A stretch of 5,041 bases of DNA from Comamonadaceae bacterium (GTDB taxonomy: Bacteria; Pseudomonadota; Gammaproteobacteria; Burkholderiales; Burkholderiaceae_C): NCBI GenBank assembly GCA_021286965.1, contig JAJTBK010000012.1:1-5041 (forward strand), in the 5' to 3' direction. The notes beneath the pieces are model-generated. The model was given only the letters and a program-made list of their open reading frames with translations. It did no database searches and had not been told where the DNA came from. Each line of letters begins with the position of its first letter. The first letter of the stretch is position 1. The translations under genes and the position numbers were made by a program. Positions 1 through 4,309 of the stretch are shown here, in pieces.

Positions 1-196
1 CCACGCGGATCGTGATGCCGCTGGCCTGGAAGTCGATCGGCGCCGTGCGCCGCGACTTCGCCAGCGAGAAGAACGGAAAGGCCATCAAGTCCTGGCTGTC
101 GCGCGGAGCCATGTCGCCCGGCAAGGCGCGGAACAGGTCGAGCTGTTCGCGTTCTTGCGAGAGCCGCTGCCGAAACGGCAGCGCGGGACTGGACAT
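1..196 (-). CDS. repA: Replication initiator protein A (RPA family), N-terminal part, runs off the left edge
   Basis: Sixty-five residues are visible, starting MSSPALPFRQRL and including the block DLMAFPFFSLAKSRR (about residues 36-50) followed by TAPIDFQ. I recognise this block from RPA-type plasmid/ICE replication initiators, which are normally about 280-300 residues, so most of the gene is outside the window. Proteins of this family are thought to bind the element's own origin and allow autonomous replication; in Tn4371-like elements repA is usually followed by parA and then transfer genes. The ATG at 196 fits the usual family N-terminus and lies 26 nt after the stop of the HTH gene upstream, suggesting one operon. 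No clear Shine-Dalgarno precedes it, and the frame stays open upstream, so a slightly earlier start or translational coupling is possible. Assignment is by remembered similarity. Confidence 0.8.
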   Translation of the reverse strand, partial: MSSPALPFRQRLSQEREQLDLFRALPGDMAPRDSQDLMAFPFFSLAKSRRTAPIDFQASGITIRV

Positions 197-222
197 GGCG
201 ATGGCTTGCCGCGCGCCAGCGA

Positions 223-504
223 TCAGCGCGCACGACTGTCCGCCGCGTGCTGCTCGGCGTACTCGGGATCGGAAGTCGTCTCGAAGCTGCGGTCGGCAGC
301 CCAGGCATCGAGGTCGGCCACGGCGTACATGACGCGCCGGCCGAACTTGCGAAAGCGCGGGCCGCCGCCGATCACGCGCTGCTTTTCCAGCGTGCGCGGC
401 GACAAGCGCAGGTACTCGGCGGCTTCGTCGTTGGTGAGGTAACGCTGCGGTTGTGCGGCAGCGGTCGGGACAGTGGCGGCAGGCCGCAAGGGAGCGGGAC
501 GCAT
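223..504 (-). CDS. AlpA-like small DNA-binding protein (HTH_17, excisionase-type fold)
   Basis: A 93-residue protein. Residues about 22-71 form an HTH_17/MerR-like winged helix: YLTNDEAAEYLRLSPRTLEK (helix-turn-helix), then the wing GGGPRFRKFGRRVMYAVADL and a final helix LDAWAADRS. The N-terminal 20 residues are Pro/Ala-rich and the tail is acidic and probably disordered. Proteins of this class are AlpA-type regulators or recombination directionality factors that bend DNA during excision; which applies here cannot be read directly. I chose the ATG at 504 over the upstream ATG at 549 because a strong GGAGG (513-517 on the plus-strand numbering) lies 8 nt before it. It sits between the DUF2285 regulator and repA, all in the same direction. 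A 13-bp palindrome lies just upstream of the ribosome site. Confidence 0.85.
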   Translation of the reverse strand: MRPAPLRPAATVPTAAAQPQRYLTNDEAAEYLRLSPRTLEKQRVIGGGPRFRKFGRRVMYAVADLDAWAADRSFETTSDPEYAEQHAADSRAR

Positions 505-519
505 GGTGTGAACCTCCAT

Positions 520-532
520 AGCTTTAAAAGCT
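520..532. promoter_or_regulatory. Small palindrome upstream of the AlpA-like gene's ribosome site
   Basis: agctttaaaagct is a perfect dyad with 6-bp arms around one central base. It lies 3 bases upstream of the GGAGG of the HTH gene and is AT-rich against a GC-rich background. It could be an operator or part of a promoter -10 region (TTTAAA-like core). Only the symmetry is seen; the role is inferred. Confidence 0.35.
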
Positions 533-587
533 CCGGCCACACAGCGCAACCGGATGGAGGCAGTCTCAGAAAACGAAGCTCCGCTGT

Positions 588-1361
588 TCAGGGACGTTTT
601 GCATCCCCATCAAAACGTCCCTTCTCAAGCGGCGGCAGTTGTGCTAGGCGGCGATAGCCGCCGCGCGTCAACGCATTGCCCCGGTGCACCAGGCGGCGCA
701 CGCGGGCGCGCAGGTCGCCGTCGGCGTGCCAGTCGGCCGCCACGGCGTCAGTGCCGAACAACCCTTCGGCCACGTCGCGCAAGGACGCGCCCGCCAGGGT
801 CGCGTCGAGCGCTTGCAGGGTATGCAGCTCCAGCATCGCGGTCGGTGTGGGCCGGGGCCTGGCGGTGGACAGCGTCGCGCTGCGCGTAGGCGCAGCAGCG
901 CCGCCGCCACTTCCGCGATTGGCATAGGCGACCGCCATGCCGTCTTCAAGGCCCGGCGCCAGCGCAAAGCGCGCGCAATGGCCAGGGCTGCGCGCGATCA
1001 GCGCCAGCCCTTTGCCGTCATGCAGCAGTTGTTTGTGACCGGGGATATGCCAGAACTCGAAAGCCGCTGCATCGGGCGGCGGATCGGCATCGGGATGGAG
1101 TTGCACCACGGCATCGTGGCCGGGCAGCCAGGCCGGATGCGCGTCGCGCGCATCCAGGGCCGGGTCTTCGAGCAGGCGCAAGCCCCAGCGAAGCGCCGCC
1201 TGTTGCGCCGCTTGCGGCCGGCGCTGGTGGCGCAGCCAGTCGAGCCGGTAGTCAGGGTGGCGGCGCAGGTATTCCCAGGCCAGTGCGAGCGTATCCAGAC
1301 ACAAGATGTAGAGGTACGCGGCGGTCGGATACCAGTGCGCGATATGGTGAGGATTGACCAT
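588..1361 (-). CDS. DUF6499-DUF2285 transcriptional regulator (FseA-like architecture)
   Basis: A 257-residue protein. Residues about 5-45 carry the DUF6499 signature HIAHWYPTAAYLYILCLDTL...WEYLRRHPDYRLDW; residues about 174-242 form the DUF2285 region (AMLELHTLQALDATLAGASLRDVAEGLFG ... RARVRRLVHRGNALTRGGYRRLAQL), which looks like a helix-turn-helix. A middle segment (about 80-150) with LPGHDAVVQLHPD links them. In ICEMlSymR7A the same two domains are joined by a programmed frameshift to give FseA, an activator of excisionase transcription; here both are in one frame with no shift needed. The ATG at 1361 is preceded by GGGAGC about 7 nt upstream. The AlpA-like gene follows 83 nt after the stop, making it the natural regulatory target (inference). 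A GA/Pro-rich stretch at about 150-173 may be a flexible linker. Confidence 0.85.
   Translation of the reverse strand: MVNPHHIAHWYPTAAYLYILCLDTLALAWEYLRRHPDYRLDWLRHQRRPQAAQQAALRWGLRLLEDPALDARDAHPAWLPGHDAVVQLHPDADPPPDAAAFEFWHIPGHKQLLHDGKGLALIARSPGHCARFALAPGLEDGMAVAYANRGSGGGAAAPTRSATLSTARPRPTPTAMLELHTLQALDATLAGASLRDVAEGLFGTDAVAADWHADGDLRARVRRLVHRGNALTRGGYRRLAQLPPLEKGRFDGDAKRP
590..622. promoter_or_regulatory. Perfect 12-bp inverted repeat over the 3' end of the DUF2285 gene
   Basis: agggacgttttg (590-601) and caaaacgtccct (611-622) are exact reverse complements separated by 9 nt. The structure covers the last ten sense codons of the DUF2285 gene (encoding GRFDGDAKRP) plus the final base of its TGA stop. 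On the minus strand no T-run follows the stem directly, so it is a poor intrinsic terminator; it could be an RNA hairpin that attenuates or protects the mRNA, or a protein-binding dyad upstream of the AlpA-like gene. A 13/15 match to one half lies upstream of the DUF2285 gene at 1426-1440. Confidence 0.55.
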
Positions 1362-1425
1362 GACGCAAGCTCCCGTCGAACAGCAGGAACGTCGTCACGG
1401 GCGTTCAAGAACGGAGCTACCGCGT

Positions 1426-1440
1426 CCACATCAAAACATC
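1426..1440 (-). promoter_or_regulatory. Copy of a GAyGTTTTGATGkGG motif in the DUF2285 leader
   Basis: Plus-strand ccacatcaaaacatc matches ccccatcaaaacgtc at 605-619 in 13 of 15 positions, in the same orientation. One copy sits 65 bp before the start of the DUF2285 gene, the other at its end, ahead of the AlpA-like gene. Shared placement upstream of both genes suggests one regulator recognises both, but two copies alone cannot prove it. Confidence 0.35.
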
Positions 1441-1449
1441 ATCCGAACC

Positions 1450-1476
1450 TGTTTAAGCTGTAACATCAAGTGTCAA
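1450..1476 (-). promoter_or_regulatory. Possible promoter of the DUF2285 operon
   Basis: On the minus strand a perfect TTGACA (1476-1471) is followed after 15 nt by TAAACA (1455-1450) as a poor -10 candidate. The short spacer and weak -10 suggest an activator-dependent promoter if it is real. It would give a leader of about 80 nt before the ATG at 1361. Confidence 0.3.
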
Positions 1477-1595
1477 GACCGATTGGCTCCGGGGTATTGC
1501 GCAATGCGTCCGAATACGACGGCCGCGCAGTCCAAAAACGTCACGCGGCACAAATCAAGGTGCCGCAACCCGCGCCAAAGATCGTGGCCGTTTTT

Positions 1596-1672
1596 GTCTC
1601 AAATGCCCTGTTTCGGTGCAAGAGTGCGAATTGAGACCGGGCAAATCCGAATTCCGACGGAAATAGTCTCAA
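1596..1672. repeat. Three GTCTCAA motifs at exact 35-bp steps
   Basis: gtctcaa at 1596-1602, its reverse complement ttgagac at 1631-1637, and gtctcaa at 1666-1672: start-to-start distances are 35 and 35 bp. A related gtctcag occurs at 563-569, upstream of the AlpA-like gene. The regular spacing, central inverted copy and non-coding location suggest an array of protein-binding sites. Confidence 0.45.
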
Positions 1673-1702
1673 TACGCCCGGCTGCGCCGCAACGCGATGG
1701 GC

Positions 1703-2050
1703 TTAATCGACAATGCCACCGCTCTCCTGGGCCAGCCGGACATATTCCGACAGGGGCCGCGCCGCCTGGAAATACCGATCCCGCATCACGGGCTGCTGGC
1801 GCGGCCCGACGATGGAAGCCAGGTCGGACAGTTTCACGGTGCCCAGCTCGGGCATCCCCAGGCCCAGGTCGATCAGGCCGTAGGCCGTATCGCCGTCGGC
1901 CGGGTCGAGCGAAGCGAGCAGCCAGGTGAGGTGTGCGTCCGGTGTGAACAGGCGCACCACGGGCAGCGGGTCGCCGCCTTGACCATCGGCACGGGCTTGG
2001 CCGTGGGCCAGCAGGCGCTGGCGCTCGTCCTCGGTGATGAGTGGCTTCAT
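1703..2050 (-). CDS. DUF2958 domain protein
   Basis: A complete 115-residue protein. The pattern MKPLITEDERQRLLAHG ... DPLPVVRLFTPDAHLTWLLASLDPADGDTAYGLIDLGLGMPELGTVKLSDL ... RDRYFQAARPLSEYVRLAQ is what I know as DUF2958, a family found almost entirely in plasmids and ICEs of Proteobacteria and of unknown function. It fills the whole protein; there is no signal peptide, membrane segment or obvious catalytic motif. The acidic, single-domain fold resembles small cytoplasmic modulators. Start at the ATG at 2050, with a GGGAAT about 9 nt upstream serving as a weak ribosome site. The gene diverges from the XRE regulator across 215 bases and is read toward the DUF2285 gene, from which it is separated by 341 non-coding bases, so it may be its own transcription unit. 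Confidence 0.85.
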   Translation of the reverse strand: MKPLITEDERQRLLAHGQARADGQGGDPLPVVRLFTPDAHLTWLLASLDPADGDTAYGLIDLGLGMPELGTVKLSDLASIVGPRQQPVMRDRYFQAARPLSEYVRLAQESGGIVD

Positions 2051-2265
2051 GGCGGTCTATTCCCAATTCACAAATCCGCCCGAGCGTGAAAACGCAAAGC
2101 CGCATCGGCGGATTTGGGAAAAAGCACGATTGTGATTCCGTGGCTTTGCGCTTCTGTAGCAAGCCGCAAATGCGGATTTCCGTAAAAACGCAAAACAGTG
2201 AGATTTCAATGAAAGAGTTAAAGATAACGTGGTTTTAATTGTGCTGCGACTTGACGCTTCTGTCT
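2051..2265. promoter_or_regulatory. Divergent control region between DUF2958 and the XRE regulator
   Basis: AT-richer intergenic DNA dense in short repeats. Inverted pair caaatccgcc (2071-2080) / ggcggatttg (2107-2116). Two direct copies of aagccgcaNNNgcggattt at 2097-2115 and 2161-2179 (16 of 19 identical). Inverted pair cgcaaagcc (2093-2101) / ggctttgcg (2142-2150). Near-copies of aaaacgcaaa at 2089-2098 and at 2186-2195. An AT-rich TTTAAT (2234-2239) could be the -10 box of the XRE gene, but I find no good -35. The layout fits a bidirectional promoter with operators, probably for the adjacent XRE protein. Confidence 0.5.
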
Positions 2266-2276
2266 ATGCAGAAGCG
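2255..2276. promoter_or_regulatory. Dyad overlapping the start codon of the XRE gene
   Basis: cgcttctg (2255-2262) and cagaagcg (2269-2276) are exact reverse complements around a 6-bp centre that contains most of the ATG region (ATG at 2266-2268). The same cgcttctg, extended to cgcttctgt, also occurs at 2149-2157. XRE regulators commonly repress themselves by binding such dyads, so this is a candidate operator; an RNA hairpin over the start is the alternative. Confidence 0.45.
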
Positions 2277-2559
2277 CCCCATTCAGCGCGGCCGACCGGC
2301 CGGCGCCACCACCTACGATGCCGAGTTGGCGCAAGCCTTCGGCGCCGCGGTGCGTGCGCTGCGGATGGAGCGCGGCATAGCGCAGGAATCGCTGGCGCAC
2401 CTGGCCGGTGTCGAGCGCTCGCACATGGGCAAGGTCGAGCGCGGCGAGCACATGCCCACGCTGGCGATCATCTTCAAGATCGCCAGCGCGCTCGAATGCA
2501 GCACGGCCGTGCTGATGAGTGAGGCTGAAAGCCAGCTCGCGGCGGCGGCCCAGCCGTAG
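2266..2559 (+). CDS. XRE-family helix-turn-helix transcriptional regulator
   Basis: A 97-residue protein with a classic HTH_3 domain at about residues 25-85: FGAAVRALRMERGIAQESLAHLAG (helices 1-2), then VERSHMGKVERGEHMPTLAI (recognition helix and the conserved RGE...P.L), then IFKIASALECSTAVLM. The N-terminal RGRPAGATTYD is basic and may touch the DNA minor groove. I chose the ATG at 2266, giving MQKRPIQRGRP, rather than a TTG at 2239; neither has a clear Shine-Dalgarno, so translation may be leaderless or weak. It is the only plus-strand gene here, divergent from DUF2958 and convergent with DUF736. It probably represses its own gene and the divergent one (inference from the repeats between them). 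Confidence 0.85.
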   Translation: MQKRPIQRGRPAGATTYDAELAQAFGAAVRALRMERGIAQESLAHLAGVERSHMGKVERGEHMPTLAIIFKIASALECSTAVLMSEAESQLAAAAQP

Positions 2560-2625
2560 GCGCTGGCCGGGCCGATCTGGCGCAGCCGGTTCGGCGGTAT
2601 CGAGGGGCGCCAAGCGTCGCGCGGC

Positions 2626-2650
2626 GGGGATAGCCCGCAGGGCTTTCCCC
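2626..2650. terminator. Hairpin downstream of the XRE gene
   Basis: gggga + agccc pair with gggct + tcccc around the loop gca, with a single t-t mismatch in the stem. It lies about 67 bases after the XRE stop. No T-run follows, so intrinsic termination is doubtful; it may instead be part of the structured repeat A just beside it. Confidence 0.35.
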
Positions 2651-2652
2651 CG

Positions 2653-2778
2653 GAGGCAAGCGAAGCGCGCAGCGCCATAGGCGCGAAAGCGTGAGGGATT
2701 GGAGCCGGATGGCCGTGACGGCAAAGACGGCACGGGGCGTAGCCCGCAAAGCCCGGCGGCGCATCGCGCCGACACGCC
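2653..2778 (-). repeat. Dispersed GC-rich repeat, copy A
   Basis: Imperfect direct repeat of copy B (4183-4306). Shared blocks in the same order and near-constant spacing: gaggcaagcgaagcgcgcag (19 of 20 identical in B), agccggatggccg (2703-2715, identical), cggggcg plus agcccgc (2733-2747) and gacacgcc at the end (one change in B). On the minus strand it lies 3' of DUF736. It is non-coding and contains complementary GC blocks that could fold. Confidence 0.6.
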
Positions 2779-2876
2779 ATGCCCTTACAGCAGCCACAGA
2801 CGCCAATCTCAGACAAGGGAACGCTGCCTGCTATGGGGCACCGCCTGCTGCTGCCATGTTCGGGACGAACGAACAG

Positions 2877-2908
2877 CGCAGCGCCCCGCCGTGTGGCGGG
2901 GCGCTGCG
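2877..2908 (-). terminator. Strong hairpin after DUF736
   Basis: cgcagcgccccgcc (2877-2890) and ggcggggcgctgcg (2895-2908) form a perfect 14-bp stem with the 4-nt loop gtgt. It starts 8 bases after the DUF736 stop codon on the minus strand. The following minus-strand sequence, TTCGTTCGT, has only short T pairs, so it may act as a weak intrinsic terminator, an RNA 3'-end stabiliser, or a bidirectional stop between the convergent genes. Confidence 0.6.
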
Positions 2909-2916
2909 GGCGACGG

Positions 2917-3231
2917 TCATGCCGCCTGGGGCTTGCTGCGCGACCAGATCAGGTCGTGCGTGCCGTTCTCGCCTTCGATCAGGCGGGCGTAGACCGTGGC
3001 CGGGAACGAAGGATCGTCGAGGGTCACGGAGATGTACTCCCGCCCGGCCTCGCTGGTCTTCTTCCACGCCGCGCCGATGTCGTGGCTGGCGGCCTGCAGG
3101 CGGAAGTCGGGGGCCTTCTCGTTGTCCCCCTTGTCGTTGGGAACCAGCTTGACCTTGACGTTGAGCGTCAGGGTGCGAAGCGTGCCGGTGAAGCCGTCTT
3201 TGTCTGCGGTGAAGGTGCCGATGTTGGCCAT
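2917..3231 (-). CDS. DUF736 domain protein
   Basis: A complete 104-residue protein that I recognise as DUF736: [29 protein letters not shown] (1-29), then [47 protein letters not shown] (about 39-85). The length matches the family. It is predicted to be an all-beta cytoplasmic protein; its function is unknown, but it is common on plasmids and ICEs beside parB, radC and DUF932 genes. I chose the ATG at 3231 because AAGGAG lies about 7 nt upstream and MANIGTFT is the family N-terminus; the frame stays open to an ATG at 3447, but that extension has no family resemblance. A leader of more than 300 bases precedes it and a 14-bp hairpin follows, so it appears to be a single-gene unit. Confidence 0.9.
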   Translation of the reverse strand: MANIGTFTADKDGFTGTLRTLTLNVKVKLVPNDKGDNEKAPDFRLQAASHDIGAAWKKTSEAGREYISVTLDDPSFPATVYARLIEGENGTHDLIWSRSKPQAA

Positions 3232-3566
3232 GATGAAACTCCTTTTGGTGGAACAAGGTTCGCGCCCATCGCGTCCTTGTTGTGATCCGGCCGGCGGGGG
3301 ACGGGCTGGCTGCACCGCTTGCGGTCGAAACGCAGTGGAGAGCCGGGAGGCGAAAAGAATTTGTCCCGCGAGGAATCTGCGCAGCAGAGGGGAAATTGTT
3401 TTCGCCGGACGGTTGCAGCCATGAAGCCCGAGGCGCAGCCGCGCCATCGCCAGGATTCACAACAACACAAGGACGCCTTGGGCCGAACCGCACCGCAAGG
3501 AGATGGGGCCGGCTCGGCATCCCCGCATGACGGCTGCTCCGGCTCGCCCGCTGACGCGGGCCAGGT
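3232..3566 (-). other. Long leader upstream of DUF736, downstream of the ParB remnant
   Basis: About 335 bases with no gene I can support. The reading frame that leaves the ParB fragment stays open across the whole stretch and into DUF736 in another frame, but its sequence (runs of Cys, Arg, Ser and Pro) looks like chance translation. Small dyads are visible: gcccgc/gcgggc at 3546-3561 and accgc/gcggt around 3315-3326. The region probably holds the DUF736 promoter; I could not pick out convincing -35 and -10 boxes. Confidence 0.5.
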
Positions 3567-3812
3567 CATGGCGGCGGTCTTGGGCTGCTCGTCATCCTCG
3601 CCTTCGTCGTCGTTCTCGGCATCCTCACTGCCGAAACCTTGGCGCAGGCGTTCCAGCGTGCGCAGTGCCTTGGCCTCAGCTTCGCGCATCAGCCCGCGAT
3701 GAATCGCAATTTCGCCGCTGCGGTCGATGCTGACGATGGCACCGGCTGCGGCCCGCACGTTCGGGGCATAGTCCAGCAGGCCAAGGCATCGTGGCTCTGC
3801 TGCGGATGCTGT
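3567..3812 (-). pseudogene. parB: Internal fragment of a ParB-like partition protein
   Basis: The recognisable part (about 3779-3567) translates as LLDYAPNVRAAAGAIVSIDRS, then GEIAIHRGLMREAEAKALRT, LERLRQGFGSEDAENDDEGED and DEQPKTAAM. This resembles a central segment of the large (roughly 600-700 residue) ParB/nuclease-domain proteins of this ICE family: a beta-rich VSIDRSGEIAIHRGL element, a helix and an acidic linker. Both the N-terminal ParB domain and the C-terminal part are missing; after PKTAAM the expected continuation is replaced by unrelated sequence. The fragment has no own start codon with a ribosome site, although a GTG at 3758 is possible. It is in the same frame as the radC remnant upstream, separated by one TAG. 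It is most likely dead or a deletion by-product. Identification is from memory of the family pattern. Confidence 0.65.
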
Positions 3813-3983
3813 CTACTCCTTAACCGCTGCCGGCGAGGTGAACGATGCACCACGCTGCATCTTGTGCTCGATGGCCTGGCGCGCGGCGTCCAGAATCTGG
3901 TCTGCCGTCGCCGGCAGGTAGTGACCTTGGGAGTCGCGCACCATCAGCGCGGCATCGAACGAGGAAAAGGACAGTTGCGACAT
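3813..3983 (-). pseudogene. radC: Truncated RadC / JAB-domain protein, N-terminus only
   Basis: Fifty-six residues: MSQLSFSSFDAALMVRDSQG, then HYLPATADQILDAARQAIEH and KMQRGASFTSPAAVKE, then TAG. This matches the N-terminal region of ICE-borne RadC proteins (about 165 residues), which continue with a JAB/MPN domain containing the metal-binding HxH...D motif; that domain is entirely absent. The start at 3983 is supported by GGAG 7 nt upstream, so the promoter and ribosome site are probably intact and a short peptide may still be made. The sequence immediately after GAG-TA diverges from the radC pattern and soon becomes ParB-like in the same frame, suggesting that a deletion joined the two genes. 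Even intact RadC proteins of mobile elements have no firmly established role. Confidence 0.75.
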
Positions 3984-4309
3984 GATCGTGCTCCGGTTAC
4001 TCGGGCGGAATTGCCCGGAACCGTGTCCAGCACGGCGCAGCGCAAGCAGTCAGGGGTCGCAGACGGCCGCCAGGACGCAAGCGCGCACAGCGCGCGCCGC
4101 CCTTGACGGCGAGAACGCCGTGATACGGTGAAGGGAACAGCAAGACCGCCCACACCCCGCCCACTGCACAGGGTCGGCTTTTGAGGCAAGCGGAGCGCGC
4201 AGGCCCACAAGGGCCGGAGGCGTCAGGGGTCAAAGCCGGATGGCCGCGACTTGGAACGAGGCGCGGGGCGCAGCCCGCGAACCCGACGGCGGCACGCCGA
4301 GACGCCCAG
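3984..4309. other. Non-coding GC-rich region between the YhcG-like gene and radC remnant
   Basis: It holds repeat copy B next to the YhcG-like stop and several small hairpins: acggcg/cgccgt (4106-4111 with 4116-4121, 4-nt loop) and gcgcgc pairs around 4081-4097. The part nearest the radC remnant probably carries its promoter and ribosome site (GGAG at about 3991-3994). Open frames here are composition artefacts; I see no gene. Confidence 0.55.
4183..4306 (-). repeat. Dispersed GC-rich repeat, copy B
   Basis: Second copy of the repeat at 2653-2778, same orientation, about 1530 bp away. It starts 4 bases beyond the stop of the YhcG-like gene on the minus strand. Contains a hairpin-like block cgcggg/cccgcg (4262-4267 with 4274-4279). 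In both copies the repeat is read 3' of a minus-strand gene. Confidence 0.6.

Larger units (their letters stand above)
1362..1702. other. Non-coding region upstream of the DUF2285 regulator, with regulatory motifs
   Basis: No convincing gene lies in these 341 bases; reading frames crossing it continue from frames antisense to neighbouring genes. It is less GC-rich than its surroundings. It contains three GTCTCAA motifs at regular spacing, a TTGACA box (1471-1476 on the minus strand) and a 15-base match to the stem at the end of the DUF2285 gene (1426-1440). It most likely holds the promoter and regulator-binding sites of the DUF2285-AlpA-repA operon. Confidence 0.6.
2560..2916. other. Convergent non-coding region between the XRE and DUF736 genes
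   Basis: These 357 bases separate two genes pointing at each other. They contain repeat copy A, an 11-bp near-perfect hairpin (2626-2650) and the hairpin after DUF736. Long open frames exist on both strands but have Arg/Ala/Pro-rich compositions without recognisable domains, as expected for GC-rich DNA. I see no convincing gene. Confidence 0.6.

Noticed and set aside
684..1463. Plus-strand open frame of 259 residues
   Set aside because: It is the antisense of the DUF6499-DUF2285 gene, whose domains are clear; the frame carries no recognisable family and no good ribosome site.
1596..1672. Possible CRISPR-like array from regularly spaced short repeats
   Set aside because: The units are only 7 bases, one is inverted, and there are just three copies; no cas gene is present. 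A binding-site array is a better reading.
1599..2162. Minus-strand frame of 187 residues starting MLQKRKATESQ
   Set aside because: It overlaps the DUF2958 gene in another frame on the same strand and becomes Arg/Pro/Ala-rich; DUF2958 is the recognisable product.
2218..2816. Minus-strand open frames of 185 and 167 residues over the XRE gene and the adjacent region
   Set aside because: They are antisense to a clear HTH gene and run into repeat A. Their Arg/Ala/Pro/Cys-rich content with no recognisable domain is typical of spurious frames in GC-rich DNA.
2917..3447. Longer start for DUF736 at the upstream ATG (176 residues)
   Set aside because: The extra 72 residues do not resemble the family and no ribosome site precedes that start, while the ATG at 3231 has AAGGAG and the usual MANIGTFT start.
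3997..4233. Minus-strand small frames in the YhcG-radC spacer
   Set aside because: Low-complexity Arg/Cys/Pro content, no ribosome site, and overlap with repeat B; no family resemblance.
2653..4306. Repeats A and B as the ends of a composite transposon
   Set aside because: They are diverged, lack terminal inverted repeats and any transposase, and the backbone genes between them belong to the ICE itself.
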